Below, in pieces: positions 1-10,224 of a stretch of 27,130 nt of DNA. A program made the translations under genes and the position numbers. The notes below the pieces were generated by a model that saw nothing but the letters and a program-made list of their open reading frames with translations, ran no database searches and had not been told where the DNA came from. The stretch is from Jimgerdemannia flammicorona (lineage: Eukaryota; Mucoromycota; Endogonomycetes; Endogonales; Endogonaceae). The stretch is from positions 1 through 27,130 of the forward strand of contig RBNI01000770.1 in assembly GCA_003990745.1 (NCBI GenBank), written 5' to 3'. Positions within the stretch are counted from its first letter, which is position 1; the number at the start of each line of letters is the position of its first letter.

Positions 1-486
1 AAAAGTGAAGGTTTCTTATTTTGTACTCCTGCTACATTTGGAGGCATTCGGTGGCAATGGTGATCCTTATTTCTATTTTATAGTAGTAGAGAATATAGTG
101 ATAGAGGTCACCAGTACCCAGGTTAACACTAGGAGTCCTTCTTGAGTAGGTCCTCATGGCTCTTCTGATGTCTTGGAATATCCTTTCTTTAACCAAGGTA
201 TCTTGGTAATTCCTTGATCTTGAGATTTGGTGGGCAGCAGACATTTCATTTGTAGTGAGTCTTTGAGCTATTTTGGAATTGGTGGGTCTTGTTAGTTACT
301 GTTACTACAGTTCCTTGATCCTTCTTTTATATTCCTCAAGATGCTTATACTGTGGTCACAATGACTCACAGTTGGTCATTGTTACTTATTTCATATGCCG
401 TATGATCTTCTTGTGCTCCGATCTGGTGGCTTATAAGAAAAGACTGTCTTCTGTGCTGATGTCATCATTCTGAGGTCACTGTTACA
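1..486 (-). mobile_element. Possible 5' end of an unidentified LTR retroelement, cut by the window edge
   Basis: Read on the minus strand, this begins at 486 with TGTAACAG, the way both Gypsy LTR families here begin. A TATAAAA box follows (about 325-331) and then an open frame with ATG at 244. It starts exactly where the neighbouring LTR (487-980) loses its normal end, so it looks like an element inserted into that LTR. An LTR end could lie near 289 (ACTAACA), but I see no second copy to confirm it. It is less AT-rich than the elements at 11-27 kb, suggesting less mutation or a later arrival. Confidence 0.3.
32..244 (-). CDS. Unrecognised short basic ORF, possible gag start
   Basis: A 70-codon open frame on the minus strand, starting MSAAHQISRSRNYQ, with a basic Arg-rich first half and a Tyr/Ile-rich end. 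I do not recognise the protein. Its place about 240 bases after a putative LTR start and downstream of a TATA box fits the start of a gag gene, but there is no zinc knuckle or other gag signature. It may continue in another frame beyond the window edge. It could equally be a chance frame. Confidence 0.2.
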   Translation of the reverse strand: MSAAHQISRSRNYQDTLVKERIFQDIRRAMRTYSRRTPSVNLGTGDLYHYILYYYKIEIRITIATECLQM

Positions 487-980
487 CTGTATAAGTATAT
501 CAGATTTCTGTATCTTAAAAACTTGATCTTCTTTAACTCTGTAGAGTCCTCAGGATACAGAAGTGGGTGAGTTTGAAGTATATCTATCTATAGGCTTACT
601 AGTTTCTTTACTTTCTCTTTGCTTTGAACTATTTTGATCTGAGGTTTATTCACTTTAAATACTAGAGATATTTATACAAGTTTGCTAACTATAAGGTTAC
701 TAAGTTATGACTATATTTCCTATGAGTTATTCTTTATAAGTATTAATTCTTAATATCTGTTAAATCTTTAATATCTATAAATACTTTAATATCTGTGAAT
801 ACTTTAACATCTGTAAATACTTTAACATCTACAAATACTTTAACATCTGTGAATACTTAAAATTTTGTTAAAGTTTCTATATTTATTATTTATAAGGCTA
901 TATTATAATAAATCAGAAAATCAGATTCAGGTACTATGATCAAATGTCTATTCTCCTGATTCATGTTACTATCATAATAT
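487..980 (-). mobile_element. Solo or partial LTR, same family as the plus-strand Gypsy element
   Basis: The reverse complement aligns along its length with the LTRs at 18882-19305 and 24999-25438. Shared stretches include AGTAACATGAATCA near the start, a stretch around TATAGCCTTA, the block CTCTGTAGAGT, and CTTATACAG near the end. Differences are mainly transitions. The last 16-18 bases of the full LTR are missing at 487, where TGTAACAG begins. The internal 18-bp repeat is expanded. The outer boundary near 980 is approximate and no target duplication was identified. Confidence 0.75.
750..857 (-). repeat. Six-copy 18-bp tandem repeat inside the LTR
   Basis: Six contiguous 18-bp units, TTAAYATCTRYRAATACT on the plus strand, begin at 750, 768, 786, 804, 822 and 840. 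They differ from one another almost only by transitions. The homologous place holds two units in the LTR at 18882-19305 and three in the LTR at 24999-25438. Confidence 0.85.
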
Positions 981-1530
981 ATATAAGAATTTGTTCAGAT
1001 TTACTACTAGAGATATTTATATTGACTAACTAATGTATATTAATTTTAATTAATTAATACTAGGCTAAATTGAGCAGATAACTTTATTTCTAGATATATT
1101 TAGAATATATAGTTACTCTGATTATTCATTTATACTCAAAATAAAATACAAGTTATAGTAGATTAAATAATAAGTTAAATAATATAAGTTGAGTTATACT
1201 TTACTCTATATAGTTTATATACTATAGCTCATTACTATAGCCTAATATTTAGAATATTGTTTTCTATATTACTTTGCTCACCTCATTCACCTCATTCATC
1301 TTATTTATATATTGCTTATTTTTTATATAATATTTATTATATTTCTCTATCTTTAGAAATTAATATCTATATTAATTAAATTATCTAATTAGACTAAGGT
1401 ATGAAGCTGATATCATTATTTTTATTATCTGTACTCTGATTTAAGATAGAAGGTTTTTGCTCATTTTATTTACTATTAGTGTCTCCAACCTCAAGTATAT
1501 ATATTAAAGTTGATGAGATCTATAAAGAGT
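981..1530. other. AT-rich gene-free stretch
   Basis: Strongly AT-rich DNA with runs such as TTAATTAATTAATA and no CpG. I see no coding signal or recognisable element end. It is probably mutated transposon debris joining the LTR to the GC-balanced island that starts at about 1531. Confidence 0.6.
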
Positions 1531-3548
1531 GTTGAATAAAAGGCAAGGCCCAGGGTTGGACCGCAAAGCGCTGGACATTCCTATTCAGCCCATGTCGCTT
1601 ATTCTGTTCAACGGAAACATATGAAACATGTGGTTTTCACTCTACTCAGTCCTATTAAGTGAATCAGCCGACAAACGCGCATATTTCGGTATTCACAAAA
1701 GTGATTGAGCAACACAAACAAATCAACGTAGTATATACTAACAGAATCAGTATCATGTGCGATCGTTCGTAAGGTCCAAGATAATCGGTACAGTACGATT
1801 TCCGAAGCTACTTGTTATCAATGTTCGCACCCGGATAATCATAGCAATAAACCCAATTAAATCTGGAAATGCTGTACAATCTCTCAAATATTTGTACCAA
1901 TCTATTCAAGCTGTTGCACGACAATTTGAGTGTGGGGCGCTGCCTGATCCCTTCTTCGAGCTCAGAGACCTTATTCGCACATATTATTATTTTTAAATAA
2001 ATGACTGTTAGCAGACATTTGCTGTGTGATAAACTCGACTTACTGGAGATATAATCATAGTCTGCTATCGTAACTATGTAGCTGTAAATCTCCTAATGTG
2101 GCGGATAGAATTGTTCCGCAAATGAGTGTAGAAAGAAACCTAGATATGAGGGGGTTCGTTAGAACCCACAAGTCAACGGGGCGGAGGGCGCGGATGTCTC
2201 GTCGAGGCGCAAGGCGGGGTGGAACGAGGTTTTAGGCGTTCGGCTGATTGTAAAATGCCTCGCCTATGTTGTATATATACACTAGCTAGAAACGCTTCCT
2301 TTCGCTCTCGCACTATACATCCGTCTTTACACATACGCTCAGCGCGCATTCACCTATACTGTACTCGTTTTCGGTACCTCCCTCCCCCCCGTCTTCTCAT
2401 CTTATGTTCATAAGCGGGCCGGTTTCACCACACCTTCTCTCATTTATTTTTTCCCAAATACATACACTGACCACAATGATCCTTTCGCGCGTTTCTTTTT
2501 CGTACGTGCTTACGTGGTTGGGGGACTTAGCGCGGCGTAGCGTAAGTTTCGAACATTACGGCCACACGTTGACAGAGGATCACTTTAAGCTGTTATTTCT
2601 CATTGACACGCCCTTTAAGACTATGCCTATCTCTCAGAGGTAATTTCTTGCTCGCGAAAGCACAAAAGGGCAAGGAAAGGATTCGTTATATTTATGGAAT
2701 CTCTGGTCTGTAGATTAGTAATGCGGCGTATAACAGGGGTACTCTTCTCGGGGCATACCAATTGGTGCACGGACCCTTCTCAGATTAGAAGTGGCAACAT
2801 TTTAAATATTCTGGTCATTCAGGTGAGAAATGGTTACCGACTAGAATGGCTTTTGACGCAATTTTTTTATTATGTGCACGAATCGATTCAATTCACACTG
2901 AGTCCCATGTGGTGTATTCTTCTGCGGAATTATAGCGCAGCGTTCCAAATTCACCTGTGCGTACCCATTGACTGTCAGTCTAGCATGCCTCCTATCTGCT
3001 CCCACGCCGACAACCCCCTTGTCGTCATTAAATAATATCGGTAATATTTGTCATTTCCCTCCTCCCGTCTTCCGCCGTATAAGGCTCTCGCCCCGTTAAC
3101 TGCGTATCTTCATCTGGCTCGATCTTCACCTATTCAAAATCTTATGCAGCTTGTCGCCCCTATCTGGTCTAATCGCGTAGCACGTATCCGCAGAAGAGCC
3201 AGTTCCAGTCCTGTCGATCGTCAGAGCCGATGCCTCCGGTTCTGATCCACGGGACAATCCCTAATATCAAGCCGGCAGAGATACGTAGCACCTCTCCTGA
3301 GCACTTGCGTTATCGGCGAAGGAGAGGATTGTGAGGTAGAGACAAAAAACCGCATCGTGAGATCTGAGGGCTGGAGGATGGCGTCGCTGAAGAGCTTGAA
3401 CAGGAACAAATGAGCTCGAGGCCTTTGGGACAGGAGCAGGAGACAGAAAGCTAGACGACGAGGGTGGGAATATCCGGGAGGATTGTTAGGAGCGGAGGCA
3501 TGACATTCGTGAAATCGCGCGATAAAGTTGTCACATGTGTAGTCTCTA
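1531..3548 (+). repeat. Left copy of a degenerate segmental duplication (blocks A-D)
   Basis: Four blocks recur in the same order and orientation at 7403-10305. A is 1531-1604 (matches 7403-7476, sharing CAAGGCCCAG and ATTCAGCCCATGTC). B is about 1727-2100 (matches 9055-9405, sharing CATGTGCGATCG and TACTTGTTATCAATGTTC). C is 2123-2150 plus 2560-2810 (sharing GAGTGTAGAAAGAAACCTAG and GGTGCACGGACCCTTCT). D is about 3375-3548 (sharing AAATGAGCTCGAGGCCTTTG and CTAGACGACGAGGGTG). Identity is high inside blocks and lost between them. Segments unique to this copy lie at about 2155-2560 and 2815-3375. The short open frames in it are not shared between copies, so most of it looks non-coding. On the minus strand block D gives a similar Ser/Pro-rich peptide in both copies. 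Confidence 0.75.
2265..2643 (+). promoter_or_regulatory. Promoter-like island with a short unrecognised ORF
   Basis: The segment unique to the left copy has a good TATA sequence (TGTATATATACA, about 2269-2280). A pyrimidine-rich stretch with several CACATAC/CATTCAC-like motifs follows, and then an ATG at 2476 in a favourable context (CCACAATG). The frame runs 55 codons to a stop at 2641-2643 and starts MILSRVSFSYVLTW. I do not recognise the peptide and its last third runs into duplicated block C, where the right copy is not open. It could be a promoter with a truncated first exon, or chance. Confidence 0.25.
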
Positions 3549-3905
3549 AATCTTCTTCATCCTAGTGTTTCACATTTTAACTGCTGTATTCATTTTAGCT
3601 CGAAATATTTAGTATATACAGATCAGCTATATTTATTTTAGCATTTCACTAAATTTTCAATATATTATTATTTATTTTAATATTTTCTCTTTTTATCTAC
3701 TACTCTTATAATTTAGTTTGATAATTTATATAAATACTTTAGTAGCTTGAATATGAATAAAGCAGTACTCAAGTTTGCTCAAAAGTCACCAAAATAATAC
3801 CTTACTGCTAACTCTGTCTTTATCTTAATTAGCTTTATAACTTTAAGTAGTAAGCATTAAAATTAGACTGAATTACGTCATCATTCAGAATTGTAAAGTA
3901 TTTTA
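3549..3905. other. AT-rich spacer
   Basis: An abrupt fall in GC just after the left duplication copy. It contains TTTATTTTAATATT-type runs and no open frame or recognisable element. It separates the duplication from the pyrimidine-rich repeats. Confidence 0.55.
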
Positions 3906-3934
3906 TTTTGTATACTCACCAGCTTTTCATTCTG

Positions 3935-4545
3935 AGTCCGGTCTCCCAAGTTCCAGTTTTTTTTTTTTTTCAAATTCTAGCATTCTTTTTCGAGTTCTTA
4001 CTTTCCTTCTGTGTTTACATCCTTTCCATTCCAGCACCTCTATTTTTCTCATGTCTCTTTTTTCCAAGTTCCCTTTCCACATATTCCGACCGGGCGTCCT
4101 TTTCCGAGTGCATTTCCACCGACTCTTCCGACTTCCCGTCGCCCGAATTCTGAATTCGTTTTCCCTTCGAATTCCGCCTGCCTGAGTTCCAAATCCTCTC
4201 CAACACATCCCTCCTCCGAATTCCGTCCCACTCCCGTTTTCCCTCTGAATTCGCTTCCCCCCTTTGAATTCCGCTTGCCAGTGTTCAGCTAATCCTGTTC
4301 TGATCCCGCACGTCCATCCCAACATATCCCTCATCCGAATTCCCCTTCGTCTCCTACCCGAATTTACTTCACGTTCCCTCGCCCGAATTCTGTTTCCCCT
4401 TCCGACTTGTCGTCCGGACTCCGTTTCCCTTCTAACTTCTTGTCGTCCGAATTCCGTTCCCCCTTCCGACTCCCTGTCGTCCAAATTCCGCTTCCCTCCG
4501 AATCCCGCTTCCTGCTCGAGTTCCACCCGAAGGTCTCGACGTATT
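3935..4545. repeat. Degenerate pyrimidine-rich tandem repeat
   Basis: The plus strand is overwhelmingly C and T and is built from variants of a unit of about 30-40 bp containing CCGAATTCC and CTTCCGACT. The clearest tandem copies are at about 4380-4505, where CGTCCGAATTCCG-like unit starts recur every 30-34 bp. CCGAATTC variants occur throughout. Open frames here on both strands are low-complexity (Ser/Pro/Phe or Arg/Glu/Gly) and are not genes. It lies about 320 bp past the 3' end of the lipase gene. Confidence 0.75.
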
Positions 4546-4765
4546 CCGCACAACCACTGAGTGTAATTCCTCAAACAATCCGACTTCCGTGACCCGACCT
4601 ACGAACACTTGTGTGAGCCCCCCGTAGCATTACAGTAGATAGTTGTTCTGTGCATCGTAAGACTCAATTTATTTATAAATTTTGCCATTTCGAGATTTGG
4701 CAGCGAGACGACAACGGTGAAACAAAGCAAAATTGAAAGCAAAAATAATAATAGTGATAAACTGA

Positions 4766-4766
<1 letters not shown>

Positions 4767-4829
<63 letters not shown>
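4767..4829 (+). repeat. Poly(A) tract of 63 bases
   Basis: An uninterrupted run of A on the plus strand, beginning 37 bp past the lipase stop codon. In the lipase transcript it would read as poly(U) in the 3' untranslated region. It could be the tail of an old retroposed sequence, but nothing upstream of it is recognisable as a LINE, SINE or processed copy. Homopolymer lengths like this are often misread in assemblies. Confidence 0.8.
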
Positions 4830-4830
<1 letters not shown>

Positions 4831-4865
4831 CGGTTACTAACGAACATTTACATAAATGACTTGGT

Positions 4866-7027
4866 TTAATCATCTGTTGGGCCTTCCAATTTTGCTTTCG
4901 CCGCATAACTTCGCTCATATCGCTCATACAGGTCTGCCAAAGTTTGAAGGTTCTTGATATATTCTCTACATTGGAGCGTGCGAAAAACGTGAGTCACGAG
5001 AACAAAGTCAAAATGCAAATCCATAAAGAAGAAAATACAACATACCCTATGTCATGATCCCTAACGAGCCCGATCGTCCCCAGCGTCGTGAAAGTCAAAA
5101 TGGCCATGATTTTTTCGGAGTACGAACCCCTCAAAAGGTCTACCGGTACGGACACCCACTCCGTCACCAAGTTCCTGAGCATGTCTTGGATAGTCCGCTC
5201 CTTATCCCAGTTGTGAAAACTTCCATGGTACCCCAGGGTCAGTGGTGTACCAAGATGGTGGAAATCGTTAAGCGTCAAGCCAGGTGCTCTGGAGGATTTA
5301 TCTTGTTTACTCAAGAAGCTGCCTAGAGTCGTTGGCGGGATGGAGCAGACGATGTCGTTGGCGTTGATAATCCTACGAATGAAAAGTGGGGTTTGGTTAG
5401 GATTGAGAGGCTTGAAGAAAAAAAAAAAAAAAAAAATAGCGTTTGTGCTGAAGGGATGGGAGCGAACTCACCTCCAGAATTGGTATTTGGGCTGATCCCA
5501 CGGTCGGAACTGGTACGAATTTTGGAGAATTGTTTCCATGGCATCTTTCCAGCTATCGTACATCGTCCGTCGAGAACCAAACAAATTCGGTTAATTGGAA
5601 GACATGTGACATGTACCAAGGTAATGGCATCTATCTATATGACTTACTCGGAGTCTCCTACACGCGGGCTTCCGAACGTAAACGTGCCGTGGAGTTTGAA
5701 CCACTGCAAGAGGACAAATGCAAACAGTTTAACTATGATTCAACCCATCCGTTAGTTCAGAAACAAAAATGACTTACGGAATCGATGTCCACGCCACCGT
5801 AAATCCCGGAGATTTTTCCCCTTTTTGTTCTCTTCCAAAGCAACACGGATGTGAAAATGGTGGCTGTGGCCGCGCCAAGGCTGTGTCCCGTTATCCACAA
5901 ATGCGGAATCTGCTCCCCAAATTGTCTCTTCAAGTATATCAGCTTGACCTTCATTAAGCCCTCTCCCGATCCATCGTACTTCTCGTATACTTCATCCAGA
6001 TGGCGGTCCTCGATTTCGTCGGTGACGTCCACGCTTTTTACATCGAATTCGACAGGTGCTTTGTATTGACCATTCCCGAATGTTGCCGACCCCTCCATGT
6101 CAGGTGTGGCTTTCGACTTGGTGGAGAACCCAAGGGCGCTGTAGAAACCCTGTCAATTCATCATAGAATCCAACAAGGTGGTGTGAGTATTGAAGATTGC
6201 GACCATGTCATCCGAGTTGCGGCTGACGGTGCTTACCGCATGCACCAGGCCTGGCAGTACGCTGTTCTTGGCAGGAATTTTTCGTGTCGTGGCGTGGATG
6301 AGCCACTCTGAGAGATTGAACACGCTGGAACCTTTGAAGGCAAGGACCACAAAGTTCTTCTGCACGCTATACACCATGGTGATTACACAACCTGTCGTGA
6401 AACATTACATATCAGATTGCGGCCATTCGCACAGTGTTACACCACGCCCCACCAAACCCACCTTCATGCCCGAATCGATGGTAGGTTAACCCGATGTCTC
6501 GATTCCACATTTTGATTATGTCATCAACCAACTCTACGGGCTCATTAGCCAATGACGTCAGTACTGCATGGAATTCGGCGAGATCCAGGTCGAACGAAGC
6601 GTCTTGCGTATTGTGAGTCAGCTTTTCGACAAGCTGAAGCCAGAATTCGTTTGTAAGTTTCTCGTTGTATTTCTTATACACATGTGGGATGCCGGTGGTT
6701 TTTTTAGAGGCGGTGCGGAGCGTGAATTGCAGCACTGTCCAAATGGGTAGAAGCCAGCAGAAGGCGGCGAAAACCACAACGTTGACTGTGGACCATAATA
6801 TCGAATCGATGGTCCCCCAGTATGTGGTCTGTTCGAGGGTGAGAATGTGTCAGCGCGTGTGGGGAGTAGGCCGAAAACCGCACGTATGACATTTGGATGA
6901 AATAGCATACCTTCAATTCAGAGATGAGCAGGCGAATGTTAGTGATGGGATCCGAGAGTTTCACTTGCCCATATCTTTCGAGTTCAATTGTTTTCCATGA
7001 TTCGTAATCGTAATCGTCTTCGTTCAT
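4866..7027 (-). CDS. Class 3 (alpha/beta-hydrolase) lipase, eight exons, intact
   Basis: Probably hydrolyses acyl esters (acylglycerol or phospholipid type) at a membrane. Exons on the minus strand: 6911-7027, 6462-6828, 6237-6391, 5778-6149, 5648-5703, 5472-5552, 5046-5372, 4866-4965; 1575 bases, 524 codons plus TAA. Introns are 70-99 bp with donors GTATGC, GTGGGT, GTAAGC, GTAAGT, GTAAGT, GTGAGT and GTATGT, all ending AG, and the frame is kept across every junction. A hydrophobic segment at residues 48-73 looks like a membrane anchor. Family landmarks follow in order: FVVLAFKGS (oxyanion region, about 174-182), VHAGFYSAL (211-219), ITGHSLGAATA (nucleophile Ser303), FTFGSPRVGDS (345-355), INANDIV (likely Asp389) and DHDIGEYI (likely His489). 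The triad is the one expected for lipase_3. The ATG at 7027 is the first in frame with these exons. No RIP-type stops are present. Exact substrate and location are not readable from sequence. Confidence 0.93.
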
Positions 7028-7402
7028 GATGTATGTTGGGCGACTGGTGAGAAAGTCGGGTATGTCTTATTTATGATGGTATTTACTTGTCTCACCGTAT
7101 CCGGTCACGGGGCTTTCGCCAGATCGTCAGGACATATGGTTTCACAAAGCCTAATCCCCAAAAGTGACACATCGGCGATTTTGCGATAGTCCCCTACCCA
7201 TTTGTCTATCAACGTTCCGCTATCATATAGTTAGTCTTTATTTTTGGGCAGAAAAAGCATGAAGGAACGTCGTTTTAAGGATCCGGCCCAGAGACTAAAC
7301 ATGCGGTATGGGTGGGGAATGGAAAACTTGGGAATGGATTGGTTGCTTAACGAGGTGCGAAGTAGGGTAAGACCACGTGAAAATTGACTGCGGTTCAATG
7401 AA
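7028..7402 (-). promoter_or_regulatory. Upstream region of the lipase gene
   Basis: GC-balanced non-coding DNA between the lipase ATG and duplication block A. Read toward the gene it contains CACGTG (about 7374-7379) and a CCAAT sequence near 7340. I see no convincing TATA box close to the start codon. The assignment as promoter rests on position only. Confidence 0.35.
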
Positions 7403-7567
7403 GTTGAATGAAAGCCAAGGCCCAGTGTTGGACTATCAAACGCTGAATATTCTTATTCAGCCCATGTCACCTATTTCGACCGATACATGTGAAAAAATCG
7501 CACGGTCCATATGATACAAATTCGCAGTCACAATGGCGCATTATCTTGAGGACTGTTCCGTGGCCTA

Positions 7568-7662
7568 GATACATATCTGGTATGTACCTGGAACAGCTCT
7601 AGCGTATATCTGGAAAAGCTCTAGCATATATCTGGAACAGCTCTGGTGTACATCTGTTCTGA
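7568..7662 (+). repeat. Short tandem repeat, about 22-bp unit
   Basis: Three to four imperfect copies of a 22-24 bp unit built around TATCTGGAACAGCTCTAGC, differing mostly by transitions and one short insertion. It sits in the segment found only in the right duplication copy. No coding signal. Confidence 0.75.
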
Positions 7663-7789
7663 TTATGTTTGTACTGTCTGATACCATTAGAATTGCTTTT
7701 ATTATTATTATAATACCAAGATTACTAGAAATAAAAATAATGAGTGAGTAAGACTAACTAAAGCTAATTTACATATAAATGAGTTGAAA

Positions 7790-8640
7790 GACGGATGACA
7801 GCCAACGACTAAGTCCAGAACAATGACTAAGCACAGGACATGATGACAGACGGCTAAGTGCAGAATGATGATGAATGACACCAAGTGCAAAATAGCGATG
7901 AATATAGACTAAACGCAGAACGATGATAATTAAGCGCAGAACAGCAACGACCGACGACTAAGTTCCGCACGGCGATGATGAACGATGAACGACAACTAAA
8001 CCCAGTGCAGCGCAGAATGGTGATGACGACAACTAAACCCAGTGCAGCGCAGAATGATGACTACGCAGAACGGCAATGAATGACGACTAAGCATCGAACA
8101 GCGATGAGGACGATGGACGGACGACCAAGCGCAGAATGAACCTATCTCGATTAACACGACTAAGCGCAGAGCAGAATAACGACGAACGATGGCGACGACT
8201 GAGTGCTAAGCGCAGAACGATGACGACGACAAAGCGCAGAAGATGACAATGATTAAGCGCAGAACGATGACTAAGCGCAGAACGGCGATGAATATGACCA
8301 AGCCCAGAGAGCGATGAACAATGACCAAGCGCAGAATGACGATGAACGACGACCAAGCGCAGAAAGACGGTAAACGACGACTAAACTCAGAGCAGTACAG
8401 AATGTACGACTAAGCACCGAAGGACGATGAACGGAAAGATGCTGAACGACGACGACTAAGCGCAGAACGATGACGACGATCAAGAGTAGAATGACAACAA
8501 ACGACGACTAAACCCGGAACAGCGATATCCAGAGCAGCGATAAACGACGACTAAGCCCAAAGTAGCGCAGAACGATGACGGCTAAGCGTAGAACGATGAA
8601 CGACGACTAAGCGCAGAACGACGACAATAACAAAGAGGCT
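7790..8640 (+). repeat. Degenerate minisatellite with GACTAAGCGCAGAACGATGA core
   Basis: About 850 bp made from many variants of a core of roughly 20 bp (CTAAGCGCAGAA followed by CGATGA-type spacers), arranged with irregular spacing. A higher-order unit of about 37 bp containing CAACTAAACCCAGTGCAGCG is repeated almost perfectly at about 7989-8062. His/Ser/Leu-rich open frames on the minus strand are translations of the repeat. The array forms most of the insertion between blocks A and B of the right copy. Confidence 0.85.
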
Positions 8641-9054
8641 TCTAGCAACCGCGAAATATTTTCAGAATGACCCCAAGACCCAACCTCAGCGAAATATTTC
8701 CCAAATGACCTCCCAAGATGTGAAGATACAACCACTGCGGTATTCACAGCGATTTCGACGGTTCGTCATTGCAGCAGGGTATGGAGAGGCCGTGGAGTGC
8801 AGTGCGTTCACAGCAGGGTGCCTTATGGCAGTAGGAGGGGGCAGTCCGTCATTACAGCAGGGTGTAGAGTGTGGACTTGGACAAGGGAGGGAAGAAAGAG
8901 TAGTGTGGCGCTTGCCAAGACCGAATCTCGATGTCGCATGACCGACCATGTCACGTGCCGTTTCCTTACATCGGGATATGCTAATATATAATTACCTTCA
9001 AGGGATATCTGAGCCCAATTTGCCAGTCACTAGATACCAGATACACAATGGGAT
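8641..9054. other. Non-coding stretch with two small direct repeats
   Basis: Holds two copies of a 30-bp sequence starting GCGAAATATTT (about 8651 and 8690), and two copies of CAGCAGGGTRT/GTG-like sequence after TCATT (8767 and 8850 areas). Open frames of 60-87 codons occur on both strands, but I recognise none and none is favoured by codon use or context. Confidence 0.45.
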
Positions 9055-9520
9055 CACGTAGTACAATCAGAATCGGTACCATGTGCGATCGTCGGTGCAG
9101 CAGCATGAAATAAACTACTTGTTATCAATGTTCACACCCTACACCCGAGGGAATGCTTCACAATCTCCCAAAAATTTGTACACTGAACACAATTTGAGTG
9201 TGAGGCGTCACCTGACAATCAGGCGCCGATTCCCTGGTTTATCCACAGAATTGGAGCTCAGATGAAATGCGCGACCTTATTCGAATATATTATTTTCTTA
9301 AAAATGGCTGTTTGCTAAAAGCGGGAAATGTCGTTTGCTGTGTGATAAGCTCGACTTCCTCATAGTTTGCTATCGTGACTTTGGAGCTGTAAAAATCTCC
9401 GCAATCCACTAACTTGTGTCAACAAATTCTTATGTGACTGCACATCATAATTACAAGAATTTTAACTCGTTAGTTTTCAGTCTACCGCCTCTTCTAAGAG
9501 TATGTCTATCTGACTGGAAT

Positions 9521-9539
9521 ATTCTCTCTCTCTCTCTCT

Positions 9540-9620
<81 letters not shown>

Positions 9621-9621
9621 T
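9521..9621 (+). repeat. (CT)n microsatellite followed by poly(T)
   Basis: A CT dinucleotide run (about 9523-9542) is followed by 58 T, one C and 20 T. It lies in the 340-bp segment inserted between blocks B and C of the right duplication copy. The T tract is opposite in polarity to the A tract at 4767-4829. Confidence 0.85.
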
Positions 9622-10224
9622 GTTTTAATTTATTTTATTTTTTTAAGGTACGTACTGAGCGAGTATAATAGATTAATACTGGAAGAGGAGACGGGCCTAT
9701 CGGAAAAGGAGTGCGAACGTAACGCGCAAGCGATGAGCAATAAGCTGTGAGTGTAGAAAGAAACCTAGATTAGAGATCACTTTAAGCACGAAATTGTGGT
9801 CATTTCCCATTGACACGCGCTCCGAATAGATCTCTCATTTGATAATTGAAGGTAGCCAAACATCTTTTAAAATGGGCTATCTCGTGAGAATTTTCAAAGT
9901 GCGGGTATTGAGTTGCTCGCGAAAGCACAAACGGTCAATTATCGAAATGCAGACCAACCCAGGGAATGGGGCGCGTTATATTTATGGAATCCATCTTGTA
10001 GATAGCATGTGGCATATAACAGGCTTGCCGTTGGTGTCTCACAAAGGGGTCCGCCACTCGAAACATAATATTTGGTGCACGGACCCTTCTTAGATTAGAA
10101 GTGGCGATTTGCTCAGGGTTGCGTCGCTGGTGAGCTTGAACGGGGACAAATGAGCTCGAGGCCTTTGATATGGGAGCAGGAGATGGCAAGCTAGACGACG
10201 AGGGTGTGAATATCCGAGCTGGGG

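Noticed and set aside
2152..2169. GGGTTCGTTAGAACCC as a tRNA T arm
   Set aside because: It is a simple 6-bp hairpin with a 4-base loop. No A box or cloverleaf surrounds it.
2694..3035. 113-codon plus-strand ORF starting MESLVCRLVMRR
   Set aside because: It spans duplication block C, where the right copy is not open in the corresponding frame, and it has no recognisable domain. I treat it as chance.
3927..4574. 215-codon open frame on the minus strand, and others overlapping it on both strands
   Set aside because: The peptides are low-complexity Arg/Glu/Gly or Ser/Pro/Phe, imposed by the pyrimidine-rich repeat. Several frames are open at once.
4599..4927. Poly-Phe ORFs next to the lipase 3' end
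   Set aside because: They only translate the poly(T) strand. One of them overlaps the last lipase exon in another frame.
5769..6489. Several plus-strand ORFs of 62-103 codons
   Set aside because: They are antisense to lipase exons 3 and 4 and the introns around them. The spliced minus-strand gene explains the coding signal.
8087..8483. His/Ser/Leu-rich ORFs in the minisatellite
   Set aside because: They are translations of the tandem repeat with no conserved start or domain.
7790..8640. Regularly recurring CTAAGCGCAGAA considered as a CRISPR-like array
   Set aside because: The repeats are degenerate with irregular spacing and no unique equal-length spacers, and the host is a eukaryote.
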